Source: Berberis thunbergii
Lineage: Eukaryota; Streptophyta; Magnoliopsida; Ranunculales; Berberidaceae
Assembly: GCA_003290165.1 (NCBI GenBank)
Contig: QNQO01007586.1
Location: forward strand, 1-64,000
Length of the DNA stretch: 64,000 bases
Direction of reading: 5' to 3'
Part shown: one piece after another, positions 23,580-34,818 of the stretch
How positions within the stretch are numbered: position 1 is the first letter of the stretch
Layout of the letters: every line of letters starts with the position of its first letter
Translations under genes and position numbers: made by a program
The notes under the pieces: generated by a model
Databases searched by the model: none
Told to the model about the DNA's origin: nothing
The model's input: only the letters and a program-made list of their open reading frames with translations

Positions 23580-24095
23580 TTAGCAACGGTTCTGTACCGT
23601 GGGCGTAACCCATTGCCACGGCTAAGAGCCGTTGGCTACAGAGGCGTCGCGAAATTTGTTGCAACGGCTATAAACCGTTGCTAAACATTGTAGCAACGGT
23701 TTTATGTTTGAGTAGGGGTGGTGATTTTTAGCATTTAGCCACGGTTTTAAACCGTTGCAAAAACAATAGCTACGGTTTGTAGCCGTGGCAAAAATAGCCA
23801 CGGTTTTAAGCCGTGACAAGGTGTAGATATTAGCAACGGTTTTAAACCGTGGCTAACAAGGTAGCAACGGTTTTTAGCCGTGGCTAACCCTGGCCACGGT
23901 TTTAAGCCGTGACAAGATGTAGATATTAGCAACGATTTTAAACCGTGGCTAACTATTGCAACGGTTTTTAGCCGTGGCTAACCCTGGCCACGGTTTTAAG
24001 CCGTGGCTAAACAATGAGGAATAAACCGTGGCAAACGTGATAGCAACGGTTTTTAGCCGTTGCAATAGTTAGCCACGGTTTAAAACCGTGGCAAA
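23580..24095. repeat. Subterminal palindrome array, 3' end of family A CACTA
   Basis: About 20 copies of a short motif (GCCACGG / GCAACGG, then TTTTAA-type spacer, then CCGTGGC / CCGTTGC), many forming near-perfect palindromes of about 20 bp. In En/Spm such subterminal motifs bind the element's TNPA-like protein; that role here is inference. The same end type, in the same orientation, is at 43060-43480. Confidence 0.88.
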
Positions 24096-24374
24096 TTTTA
24101 AATTTTTTATTTTTTAAAAATTTTTTTTTTTGCTATCAAATGACTAAAAGCATAAGCATCCAAATTTTAGTAAAACCAATACCTAATCAAATAGACAATG
24201 GGATTATTGAATTGATGGGTTTTAATTCCTCAATAAGTAAGAAAGAGCATTGTTATATATACAACCTAAAAAATGAGTCTATCCAAGAATGCCAATCCAA
24301 TATACATATAACAGTTTCAAGACTCCACAACTAAAAAATGCCAGTTATGCAGAACTCGATTGAACATAACAAAA

Positions 24375-25540
24375 TTACAGGGCGTCACAAGTAACCTTAA
24401 GCTTGATGTTGTCCTTCTCTAGGGTTGCAATCACTCCTTTTAAAATTTCAGCACTTTCAACTTCTTGCTCTTCATCATTCCTTCTAGTCAACTCTAATTG
24501 TAGTCGCTTTATTTCTAATATTTTTTCATTCAATTCATTTTGTAAAGCTGTCATCTCTGCCACAGACTTCTGCCCCTAAAGACATAAAAATCATAGAACT
24601 TAGAAAGAATTCTACCGAAAGGCACATGGTAAACACGAAGATGGTCAATAATCAACAGACACAAAGATAAACACACATAATTATCATAAATAACTATTCA
24701 TTAATATTATCCATTCACCAAGGGTACATGGGGAACCATGCAAGTGAGGGGGAAGGTAAGAGAGAGGGGACATATAGCCTCTTGTTTTAAGGTAATGAAC
24801 ATCAAATTTCCTATTGTTTAGTTCTTGGGTTTTATATTTCCAGATTGAACTACCAAACAGTTAAGCCAACTAGACAAACACAATCAAACCTTTTTATCAA
24901 AGACTCTTCACTTCCACAAGAAATATATAAACAATAACAACCAAATATAAGCTTTGTAGCCAGGACAAGTACTCCACGCTTAAGGGGAAAAAAATATGAA
25001 TGTTATGACTTATGAATATATGGCGATATAGAAGATGATCAATTTAAAAATGACTAACAAAATGAAGTTTATAAAAGTGAAAATATTGCACCCTCAATTT
25101 GGTTGGTAATTTGGTTAACATGTCTGATATGCCATACGGCCCATACCCAAGTTCGTCACTGACATGTATTTGCCAGTGTTACATAGAAGAATTACACCAA
25201 AGCGTATTTTGATCAAGATTCATAAGGGTTCCCTTTCAATAAGTCAATCTTTCAACTAATTGACTGGGTATAAATGTACCTAGGACAGATATGCATAAAA
25301 CATCAGGTAGCCAATGATCAAGGGTCATTTAGTGAAACATAAAAACATGGTAATAGACTGTAATCAACAAAAAAAAACCCTTGAAAGGTGCCAGCGTGGA
25401 CTACATTATGCATCTCATCAACAATAAATTAGTTACGTTCTAGAAATTGAAGTAAAACTTACTGTATCCTTGCTCTACTTTAAAATATGGACTTCCTTCT
25501 GAAGGTCTTCATTTAGTTTGTGTTCCTCTGGAAAGTAAGC
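24375..25540 (-). pseudogene. Captured coiled-coil gene fragment (possibly golgin)
   Basis: Two exon-like minus-strand pieces: about 25535-25478 (EEHKLNEDLQKEVHILK then stop) and about 24578-24375 (VAEMTALQNELNEKILEIK, LQLELTRRN, GVIATLEKDNIKLK). Heptad-like spacing of Leu/Ile suggests coiled coil. The pattern reminds me of plant GRIP-type golgin candidates, from memory and with low certainty. The second piece ends at a stop and lacks any globular domain. Intron sequence separates the pieces, consistent with genomic capture. It could be another coiled-coil protein. Confidence 0.4.
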
Positions 25541-26517
25541 AAAAACTTATTAAAGAAATTGTAAACAACAAAAGGTAAGGAGCAACATTTCAGCTCTGGT
25601 ATTTAAACAGATGCATAATTTCCCCCAATCAAAATATCAAGTCTAACCCACTTGACAACACCATAATAAATTTGGTTTACAAACAATAAACTTCTTTCAG
25701 AGTTCGTTACAAGCAGACAAGCACATCCATTTTTTAACCAAAAAATTTATATCTAAAAGCTCCATTTGAGGCAAACCATAAAAGAAGTTTCAGATAACAA
25801 GGCCTATAACACATTATATATGAAAGAGAATCATTCATTGTCTGGAATAGAATGAATAACTTAACAAGCCTCGAAATAAGAATGGGAAAAAACAAGAAAA
25901 GAAGATACAATTACTAGAACTGACCTTTTTGCTTATCTTTACAACCAATGAATTTGTGTCCCACAAAACAGAGAGTCTAAGTTGTAGAGGATAAACATTT
26001 GCCATATCATCTTCTACAACTGTAAAGCAATTGCCTTGAAAGGCTTAGGCTTAACCGCTTAAACAAGAATTTATACTTATCTTGTCTTAATACATCTTTC
26101 AACCATTTCTTAAATTTAAATTTATAGTATTTTCAGAAAAAAATAATAACAATAATATATAAAACAAATAAAACAGCATTATTAAAAGAGGAGCAGTATA
26201 AATATAAAGAGTGCTAAATGCCTGGCCAGCCGACTCACGAACCTCAGGTGTGCTTTAACATAAGCATAAATTTATACAGTGAGTTCTAGAAGAGGAGCAA
26301 TATAAATAGACAAGTACACAGCTCAAAGGATGGACTAAAGCACGTGGTTGGCATCCAAAGAATCAGTTCATAACAGTTGACGGATAGTCGGATACCCAAC
26401 AACATGTTTCCTTTTCAAAACTAAATGCCATCATTTTAACATGACTATTCTAACTTACTTTAGATATATAGTGCCAAAATTAAAACAATTGAAAAATAAA
26501 TTGAAAAAAATAAAAGT

Positions 26518-26610
26518 ATACCTTCCCAGTAAAGCCAAAATTCAATGGCATGTCATCAGTGGACTGCATAATAAATTTCATATGTGCTGGTGCACGTGTA
26601 CATGTTGTTG
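26518..26610 (-). pseudogene. Captured exon of unidentified gene
   Basis: The minus strand reads [24 protein letters not shown] and is followed by a plausible donor GTATAC. The amino-acid run looks like a real exon but I do not recognise the family. It lies between the coiled-coil and Mut7-C fragments and shares their strand. It may belong to the same captured gene as the coiled-coil pieces. Confidence 0.3.
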
Positions 26611-27580
26611 CGCGTGATCCATGCGACGGTCCAGTCCCACCTCCCACCAAAGTAGTGATGCCTGAAATTCCCCAATAGAGCGAACAACTCAGCCCCCAGC
26701 TTGCTGTCACAAAACAGACCAGCCCCAGCACAAACACAAAAAATTCACAGATACAAAATTATGTATAGCATTGTCCCTATATTGTCACCCAGCACCTGGC
26801 AAACCCAGGTATCGAATACGTGTAGCCAACTGAAACTATAAGAATCTGACTGCCATGGTGACCAACTAAGCTGGTTTTACATGTACAAGCCTACCATGTG
26901 TTTGGATTGTTTGGTATCTGATAATAATGAACTTTATAGATCAGAAGCTAGTTTGAGCTTGCTCTGTCATTCAGGGATTTGATTTGGCCATGTGAATGAC
27001 GAAAAACAAGACAATAAACCTAAGGGCTAAGGCTAAATTTGATTGCAATGAGAAATTTTCTTCAAAAATGCTCAAAAAGTTTTAACTCTCAACTGTACAA
27101 GAAAAAGTCCATAGAAATTAGAAATCAAGGCACCTCAACAGTGAAGGGCACATGTGTGAATGGCTTTTAATTGGATGTGTATATGCAACCTATTCAATAT
27201 CTAAGCATTTTTCAATAAAATTCCTCCGCAGCCAAACAATGCCTAGCTGCTTGTCTAAACTATGAGTTGATCCTGAAGGATTGAGTTTCCCCTTGACTAA
27301 TCTCTACTTGGTAGCTCTGACCTGTGCTTCATACATTTTTTTCATTTTTTTAAATTGGTTCTCTACTTCGTTAAGCTCAGACAGACATCACAAATAAGGG
27401 GGATACAGTAAAATGTCATATTACAGAAGAAAACTTGTCTAGTGGCCTGTTATCTTGTTAACAATAAAGCTCGCATGTGAATTTGTTGCAACAAGAATTA
27501 AACAGAAGCCACCAATCCTCATTTTTGGAATGAGATGTCGGATTGAATTGTCTTATAAAGCACAAAATATATAAATTTAC

Positions 27581-28915
27581 CTCCCAGTATACTTGGTTAC
27601 AGTCCATGCACTGCCAGAACTCTAAATTCTTCTTAAACAGACATTTGGGTATTACTTGAAATCCCTTGGAAGCCTCTATGGCTTCTTCTGTAGTAAGTGG
27701 ATTCTGGATGAATCTCCCATTGCATTTGGTGCATAGTGACATCAGACTATCCTCACAAATATTCAACTGGAAAACTTCAATCACCTGCAAGAACCCAACC
27801 AGAAAGCTTGTTACAATTGCATAATACATTCGACCGTCTGACTTTTATCGAAGGCACAAAGATTAGACAAGACAATTATGGTGAAGCTGCACTTTCAAAA
27901 CGTCCCAATTTAAAATACAGTACCTTGTCAAAACCTATTCAAATCCAGACAGTCGGCCCTCATCTAAAGGTAACTATGGAGCAGGAACCACAGTGCGTGA
28001 TTGCAGCCCCAACATGTCCTATTTAGTTAAATATTAACTACAACTTAGTTTTTGCCCTTGTCAAGCATTTCTATAGCTCATCTTGTTAAAACAACAGCCT
28101 CTTATTGCAGTGTTAAAACATTAAAAGATTCACAAGTACCGGTTTTAGTGAGCTTAGCTGAATGTTAAAATACCTCGAGCAGTTGCTCATTCTTGAGAAG
28201 ACCCTTCACTCTGTATATTTGATTTCTTAACAAATAATCATGCCTCATTAGTTTTGCATCTCTTGTCAAGAGAACCACCCTCTTTTCTTTCTCAGCTTGT
28301 TCTATTAACTGCCTAAAGATGAAAGAAAAAAAAGAAAAAGAAAAAAAATCAAAATAATGAGAGATGCCACTGATAGCTTTATTAAAATTTGAAAAAAAAA
28401 ACATTAAATTTTAAAATAAGCACCTCGCTTCAGGCTTTCTTGAATATGGAATTGCAGCATCAATCCCAACACATCTCAAATGTTTTGCTAAGCCTTCCAC
28501 CTGCATAAATACTTCATTACGTCCATGACTATCATCCACATTAAAAAATTAATTAATTAAAATAAAATAAAATCATCCACATTCAACTCAAGATAATGTG
28601 CATCAAATGGATATGGAATAAATGATCACTGCAATACTTGAAACAATATCTTAAAAACACCAAAGAGGAGAGAGTACATAATTTTTGGGAAAAGAACAGA
28701 CTCAAGGAATGAAACAAGCATAGCAAATATTAGAACAAGATACTAACCTTCTTCGCGTAAGAAAAGCTAAGGAAACTGAAAATGGAGAATGTCGGAAAAA
28801 CAACCTACCAATCACATCGCACAAGAACTTGGGGCATCCATCACTTCCCAAGGATAAGTCCCATGGAGGTGGCCCTTCCCAACTGCTGCAGTTATTATCC
28901 ACACACTTTGTCCTG
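27581..28915 (-). pseudogene. Captured Mut7-C RNase-domain gene fragment
   Basis: Four minus-strand exons with GT-AG junctions: about 28915-28809 (SSWEGPPPWDLSLGSDGCP), 28500-28424 (VEGLAKHLRCVGIDAAIPYS), 28312-28174 (RVVLLTRDAKLMRHDYL, YRVKGLLKNEQLLE) and 27784-27581 (LCTKCNGRFIQNPLTTEE, VIPKCLFKKNLEFWQCMDC). This is the Mut7-C (PIN-like RNase) domain with its zinc-ribbon CxxC pairs, as in plant 3'-5' exonuclease domain proteins. The upstream exonuclease domain is absent. Frames inside exons are open, except that an extra base at the first donor probably breaks joining. Confidence 0.85.
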
Positions 28916-29253
28916 GTAGTAATGATATAAATTTTTTTAACATGAAAGCAAGGAAAGAAGCAGAGTTCAAACTACGTAAGTCGTGGCAAATTTGGAAAGA
29001 GTAGAGACACATGAAGATGAAGAACACTTTATTAGAAATGGGCCATAACCACCATACTGATAGCATCCTATTATTATTGTGGAACCAACCTCTAAAATTT
29101 CCACAAATCAATCAAAAATGCTCTCACAGTCTCTCAATACTATTTGTTGATATGGCTTTTTGGCACGTAGAAAATTGTCTATATTCCTCATGTTATGCAA
29201 TCATATTTCTTTTGTTATTAAGTTTTGGTTGAATTTTATTGAGAGAAGCTAGC

Positions 29254-29430
29254 TGTCGAGGTTTTGGGCGAGGAAAACAGCGAGGGAAATGAGGTGGACG
29301 GGGTGGAAAACGTCCACCCTCCTCGGGATGTGCGCGTGAAAAGTCAACGCTCACATCCCGAGGAGAATGGACGGTTTTCACCCTGTCCACCTCATTTCCC
29401 TCGCTGTTTTCCTCGCCCAAAACCTTGACA
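29254..29430. repeat. 177-bp near-perfect hairpin
   Basis: Arms 29254-29332 and 29352-29430 are reverse complements over about 79 bp with roughly six mismatches, around a loop of about 19 bp. The arms contain TTTTGGGCGAGGAAAACAGC and its complement. The GC content is well above that of the surroundings. It lies inside the 23.6-kb CACTA. No clear TSD is present. It could be a foldback MITE or, if transcribed, a precursor of small RNAs. Confidence 0.85.
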
Positions 29431-31402
29431 TTTAGAATTTTCCAATTTTATTATAGTACAATGCAACTATAAGTCCAAAATATATTGTTTTGCTTTTTCA
29501 ACTAGTTTAGGCTCAAATAGTATGGATCAACATGTTATGATAAAATTTTAGAATTTTTTTCAACAAAGGAACAAGCCTTTCACGTACCAACATAAAATTA
29601 GCATGTTTCATACACATTCATCAAAGAACCACCCAGAATTACGTCAACGTTGAAGAGTCAACATCACTAAACTATATATCATCTACCTATTGATCAAAAA
29701 CAAATGATCCAAATTGAAAACTAAAGACAATAAGCTCACCAGAGTTGCAAACTCAAACTGCAGTCCCAACTCTTGCATTCACTAAAGACCAGACTGCTTC
29801 CCTAGCAAGCTCATCTGCTCATAACCTGAATCCATCAAATTCCAAGCTATAAGAATTCTTTCAAGCATTTTATCAAACTGTTGCACACTAACTAAATTTT
29901 GCATAGAAACTGAAGATCAATTTGGACGAACAAATTCAAACCAAACCCATGAACAAAAACATGAGAAGAAATGGTGCCGCCATTATCAAAAGCAGATAAA
30001 TCAGCACATGAAGAAGAAGAGAGCTTGGTAGATTGGGAGAGTGAGAAGGTGAAGGAACTTTTTGTTCATTTGGTTTCATTCAATAAAATGGCGGCAGTAA
30101 GTAGTGGACCCATTTAGCTAACACCTGAAGTTTTGATTCTAACCTCAAATCTGATCCTAAGTAAAGCTGCAAGTTGGGCAGGCTCTACCCAACATTTACA
30201 CAGCAAGGAGCCTGTTGAATCTTTCCAAACTTGCAGAGGGCACTAATGACTCGAAAACCTGCTTACAACTGCCTAAAATAAGGATTAGTTTTTCCATTTA
30301 CTTTAAATGCATAGAAAGAAAAACAATTTTAACACTGTGCAGAGGGCACTAATGACTCTAAAATTGCAACAATAGAATCAATCAATTTTAACACTGTGCA
30401 AGGGATGAAAATGTCTTTCTCAAAAATTAAAAGGTTCTATTCAAACGCAGAAACAACTAAAAGAAATGTTTGCAGCAGACTTGCTAAAAACTCAAAGTTT
30501 CATCAAATTTCCTACTATGAAAATCAATAAGTAACAAAATATTGTGAACCAACTTCATTATCATATCTTTGAACTTCAAAAGAAGCACCATTTCCATCCT
30601 ATAAGGGAGTTTCAAAATCGTCGACTCAAAATATATAAATGAAAATTAACACCCCTCTACACTGTCCTCGCTTAGTCAACATCGCACAACAAGGTGTGGG
30701 ATTTTCTCAAAAGGCTGAGTTGCTAATAGGGGATTCACCACAATTGTGGATCGTTACCACTGTAATTTCCCATTCGAAGTGGGGGGATAATACCCCAAGT
30801 GCTCCTCACACCCGTGCACTATGCGTATTAGATAGGATGTTATATATATTCTCACTGATATTAACCCATTAGACGATGCCACACACTGGTGTTTATTTTG
30901 TGACAATCAGAGAAGATTTTAATACTCTTTCATTGTTACCACAGCCGACTCAATGTGGGAAAACACTAACATCTGAAAGACATTATATATGGGTCACATA
31001 GTGAATTAATACAGTAGTGATGAGCCCCACACAGCCCAAGACAAATAGATGTTAATTCTAAAACAAATAGAGATCAGAACCAAACGTTAAGCATTTCATG
31101 CCTGGTCACGATGGTGTTTATAGTTCTAAACTTGGAAGTGGTCGCCAGTGTGAGATGACGTCTGTTTGCAAAAATTCTGTCTAAGCTAACGCCAAAGGAC
31201 CCACTGGGCTAAATGAAATATTTTTTACTTTAGCCCTAAGGTAAGCAATTTATCCTTCTCTGTCAATTCAATTTTCTTTTGTAAATATGTTACAAAGCCT
31301 ATAATCAGGGTAATTTTTGAATGGTAGCACCCACATACAAAATATATAACATAATATCAAGAAACCATACTCATTCGAAGAATTTAAATTTAAGAATCTT
31401 AC

Positions 31403-31880
31403 AGTTTCTTTATTGCTGCAGCCATATTTGCTTTGTATCTGTAGGAAGCCAATGACAAAATCCAAAAAAGCGTTTAGGGAGGATAAGGAGTAAGCATTTA
31501 GGTAGGGTAAGTAGAAGACTGTGTCTACTAACCTTGAGGGAAAAGTCGGTTGCATCTAATAACAACAGCTTGGCTTCAAAATAATGTGCTAAAGCTTTGG
31601 CAAGCATTTGTTGGTACATCTCTTTGCCAATCAAAAAATGCCAATTAGGATGACAACCAAATGATGAATGAATGCAAACTTCCAACATATCAAACAGATC
31701 ACATGTAAGAAGCAACTTACCAGCAGGGCCTGAGAGCAATATCGAACGACTTGCAGGTGATAAATTCCGGGTGTACTTGGAGAACTCAGCTTGCTTCAAA
31801 TGAACAAATGCAGCACTTGTCAATAACACCCGTGTCAGTAAGAAAGACCCATTTTGTGCTTCCCGGTAAACAAATATCCT
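31403..31880 (-). pseudogene. Captured AAA-type ATPase gene fragment
   Basis: Three minus-strand exons: about 31880-31721 (LLTSAAFVHLKQAEFSKYTR, SPASRSILLSGPA), 31621-31533 (MYQQMLAKALAHYFEAKLLL, ATDFSLK) and 31438-31403 (IQSKYGCSNKET). Junctions are GT-AG, and the reading frame is kept across them (GPA-EMYQQ, SLK-IQSKYG). This matches the N-terminal part of the AAA module in the plant ATAD1/spastin-like family (DAA1-type), where the Walker A region reads SGPAE-YQ. The Walker B and second-region motifs are missing, so the fragment cannot be an ATPase. Confidence 0.82.
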
Positions 31881-33179
31881 AGACCTTCAAATGGGATTGT
31901 CGAAGCTAAATCCATGATAAACCAGGTTGACAAGTACTTGGAACATGCATTTGAAATTCATTTATCAAGCAAAGATGAGGCCTAGTGTTTGAGATAGGTG
32001 GGCATCATAAGAGTGCTTACTACAAGTAGAAAAGCTATGCAGAAAAAACATTGATGATCTTAATTAGCTGGGGCTCGTGATATGAGCACATAAGGAATGC
32101 TCTTGTAGCTCATCAACGTAATAAGGATGTTTTGGTTTGACTTCTGATATATAAATATGGTTTGATAACTTTAAAAAAAAAAAAAAGAGTATGACCGTAT
32201 CTTTAAAAAAATGCATGGTATAGAAGCTAAATCATGCATTCTTAAACTTCAATGTGGGCAAATAATTGTTGATCTAAGCTGAATCAAATATCAATCAAGG
32301 AGGAGTAAATGGCTCCTTTTCTCTCTGGCATCATGCCTTGAAGACCCACCCCTTTGAGAAACAAATACAGTTGGAGAAACAAAATTGCATGGTATAGAAA
32401 GACTATAATGTTTGACAAGTAATCAATCTTCATATTAGATACTCACGACTGCCCCTTTGTACGACTGCCCAATTCATATGGAATACGAACAAGGAATTTC
32501 TTTGAAAATGGAGTGTGGTTAAACAGATTTGTTTAGCTTAGACAAAATTCTCACATGAGATCAATCTTGACTAAAGGCTATGGATAAATAATGCTCATCG
32601 AGTTTACTTGGAATTTTTCAACAGCTAAACGAGGAACAAAAAAAACACTAACTAACTAATGATCACTTCGAATAGATGATTACAAATATGTATCACTTTT
32701 TTGTAAAGCATGAATTGATCATTCGAAGAAAAAGTGACCCAAAAAACTAAATGGTGCTGATATATCAACTGTACAATTAAATTTCGTCCCAATGAAATCT
32801 GTGTTTTGGTGACAAAAAAACTAAACAAAAAGAAAGGTAAATTTGGATGTAGTCTAAATAATGAAGGTATGTCTTTTGACTTGAAAAAAGCTTTATGGTT
32901 CAAGTCACTGGTTGTCCAACTAAATGGTGCATTCGTGTTGAATACGAGAATCCATCAACCATTAGAGGGTAAAATTCAACAAATAACAAAGTACATAAAT
33001 AAGAATATTGATAAGAATAAGAATATTGCCAAAAGGAGATTGATTCCACCTTTTAAGTTTCATGCTAGTTAGGTCAGACATAAATAAAAAAACAATCATC
33101 GATTGCAGTGGCTAATTTCATGCTAGTTAGGTCAGAGATTGATTCCCTAATCTCATCATAAATAAAAGAGAATCCTAAT
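31881..33179. other. CACTA interior without identifiable coding content
   Basis: AT-rich sequence upstream, in element sense, of the AAA exons and downstream of the leader. It is probably intron of the chimeric transcription unit. A duplicated TTTCATGCTAGTTAGGTCAG lies at 33057-33076 and 33116-33135. Other stretches of the element without assigned exons (24.1-24.37, 25.54-26.5, 26.6-27.58, 28.92-29.25 and 29.43-31.4 kb) are also AT-rich with nothing I can name. Confidence 0.4.
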
Positions 33180-33480
33180 TTCATCATAAATAAAAGAGAG
33201 TGAGAGAGAGAGTACCTGTTCGGTTGCAGTGGTTGATCGATTTTGAAGTCGAGGGAAGTCGATTGAAGTCGAGGGAGGAGCATGGAAGTCTAGGGAGCAG
33301 GGAAGGAGGGGAGGAGGGAAGTCGAGGGAGGGAGCAGGGAAGGAGAAGTAGCAGGGAAGTCGAGTCGAGGGAGGGAGCAGGGAAGGAGACGAAGTCGAGT
33401 GGAGGGTTTGTGGAGGGGAGCTTCATTTTTGTCGATGGAAGTCGAATGGAGGGAACGTCGAGCGCCAAAATAGCCCACCC
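33180..33480 (-). promoter_or_regulatory. Putative transcribed leader of the 23.6-kb CACTA
   Basis: On the minus strand this is a CT-rich tract with repeated CTCCCTCGACTTCCCTGCTC-like units, followed by a plausible splice donor (GTACTCTCTC at about 33215). It lies between the right subterminal repeats and the captured exons, the position of the 5' leader and first intron in CACTA elements. Inferred from position only. Confidence 0.4.
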
Positions 33481-33499
33481 AAATTTTTTAGCTTTCATG

Positions 33500-33955
33500 T
33501 TGCTACGGTTTTTAGCCATTGCTAAAGTTAGCCACGGTTTAACACCGTTGCTAAATTTGTTTTTGCAACGGTTTTTAGCCGTTGCTAAAGCTAGCCACGG
33601 TTTAGAACCGTTGTTAAATTTTTTTGTTGCAACGGTTTTGAGCCGTTGCTAGCTCTAGCCACGGTTTAAAACCGTTGCTAAATTTGTTTGTTGCCACGGT
33701 TTTGAGTCGTTGCTATATCTAGCCACGGTTCAGAACCGTTGCTAATTTTTTTTTTCAACGGTTTTGAGCCGTTGCGAATAATTCCCACGGTCTGGAGCCA
33801 TTGCTACTATTAGCCACGATTTTTAGCCGTGCCAACTATACCAACGGTTGTAAACCGTGGCCAGGTTGTTTATTACGCACGGTTTTAAGCCGTTGGTACT
33901 TATAGCTACGATTTTTGGCCGTGGCAAATACACCAACGGTTTAAAACCGTGGCCA
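33500..33955. repeat. Subterminal palindrome array, 5' end of family A CACTA
   Basis: About 16 copies of the GCCACGG/CAACGG...CCGTTGC/CCGTGGC motif at roughly 30-bp spacing, mirroring the array at 23580-24095. The 5'-type end of another family member is seen at 47363-47440. Confidence 0.85.
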
Positions 33956-33990
33956 GCGGGGCGTAGCTAAATGGCCCTTTTGGTGTAGTG

Positions 33991-33993
33991 ACA
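33991..33993. repeat. TSD (ACA) right of the 23.6-kb CACTA
   Basis: Matches ACA at 23557-23559; LINE-C coding sequence resumes here. Confidence 0.85.
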
Positions 33994-34388
33994 GATTTTG
34001 TTGTTCTCAATGTTGATGGTTCCTCACGCAAAAATAAGGCAATAGGAGGTGTGATTATTAGGGACCCAGGGGTTGTTGTGTAGCGGGAAATCAATTGTTT
34101 TTCGGGGAAGGATCAAATAACAAAACGGAAGCTATGGCTTTCGTGGAAGGTTTGCGCCTTTGTTTCGTTATGGGCTTTAGGAAAGTGATTGTCCAATTGG
34201 ATTCAAATTTAGTTTGTGGTTGGTTTAGGGAAACCTTTAAGATTGCTTGGCATTTGGATAACATTTTTAAAGAAATTAAGTTGTTGGGAGACAAAATGTC
34301 GATAGAATACAAGCATATCTATAGAGAAGCAAAGGCGGTAGCAGATGCGCTAGCCGATAGAACACAAAATGGTAATAGGACATCTTAA
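33994..34388 (+). pseudogene. RNase H domain of LINE-C ORF2
   Basis: Begins FVVLNVDGSSRKNKAIG directly after the CACTA TSD, then a stop and frameshift near 34082. The second half (34095-34388) has NNKTEAMAFVEGL, VIVQLDSNLVCGW, HIYREAKAVADALADRT and a stop. All four acidic positions of the RNase H fold are visible, but in two frames. It continues ORF2 of LINE-C. Confidence 0.85.
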
Positions 34389-34509
34389 AATTGTGATGGT
34401 ACCTTCAATTGTTATTGCACTAAGACAGACTTTTTCAACCAAATTAACTTTGCAAATGCTAGAGGGAATCATGTTAATAATTGATAAAAGAAATTTAAAG
34501 GTTTTTACA

Positions 34510-34818
34510 CACTACACAAAATTGGCATTTTTGTAACACCACCCAAAACAGTATCACTTTTGAACTGTAACAATCCACCTAACAATTTTACACATTTTCA
34601 CAAACAAAATGATATAATAATTATATCACCATGACGAGTATGGTTATAAAAGTGATACTATTCATGGTGATCCAACTTACTGTATCATTTTTTTTTGTTA
34701 CTGTTTTTCATTTTTTTGATTAAATTTAGTTTTTATTTGAAATTGTTTGGTGGAATGTAACATCTCAAAAGTGATACTGTTTTAAGAGTTGTTACAAAAG
34801 TGCCAATTTGGTGTAGTG
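34510..34818. mobile_element. CACTA-type MITE, complete copy with ACA TSD
   Basis: Starts CACTACACAAA and ends GGTGTAGTG. Flanked by ACA at 34507-34509 and 34819-34821. About 309 bp, homologous to 15006-15315 and 16100-16305, including the inner inverted repeat around TATCACC...GGTGAT. Confidence 0.88.

Larger units (their letters stand above)
23560..33990 (-). mobile_element. Pack-CACTA element of family A, 10.4 kb, non-autonomous
   Basis: Terminal inverted repeats CACTACACCAAAA (23560) and TTTTGGTGTAGTG (ending 33990), with a 3-bp TSD ACA, define the element exactly. Both ends carry dense arrays of a palindromic subterminal motif. I find no TNPD transposase or TNPA-like gene inside. Instead the minus strand holds exons of at least three unrelated host genes, with introns: AAA-ATPase (31.9-31.4 kb), Mut7-C (28.9-27.6 kb) and a coiled-coil protein (25.5-24.4 kb). 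A GA/CT-rich leader-like tract lies inside the right end (33180-33480), so the putative 5' end is on the right and the captured exons are in sense with it. Confidence 0.9.
18420..34500 (+). mobile_element. LINE-C: L1-type LINE split by a CACTA element
   Basis: The LINE runs from an untranslated leader (about 18420) through ORF1 (18662-20607) and ORF2 (20752-23559). After a 10.4-kb CACTA insertion it resumes with the RNase H domain (33994-34388) and a short 3' tail. The CACTA fell between the zinc-binding and RNase H domains, and the LINE reading continues in sense across it (upstream text ends around 23556, downstream text starts FVVLNVDGSS). Without the insert the LINE is about 5.6 kb, near full length, but most of the endonuclease is deleted around 21037-21120. 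The boundary near 18420 is approximate. Confidence 0.88.

Noticed and set aside
23622..23932. Short repetitive ORFs with HGLKPW-like repeats
   Set aside because: They are translations of the palindromic subterminal array; the peptide repetition follows from DNA repeats.
23580..24095. CRISPR-like array
   Set aside because: Regular short palindromes look array-like, but they lie at CACTA termini in plant DNA, with variable spacing and no unique spacers.
26480..26737. 85-residue secreted/membrane protein
   Set aside because: Only about 25 residues next to a splice donor look exonic; the rest reads as intron.
33200..33652. 150-residue Arg/Glu/Gly-rich ORF on the plus strand
   Set aside because: It is the antisense of a CT-rich leader repeat and runs into the CACTA subterminal palindromes; the low-complexity composition explains the open frame.
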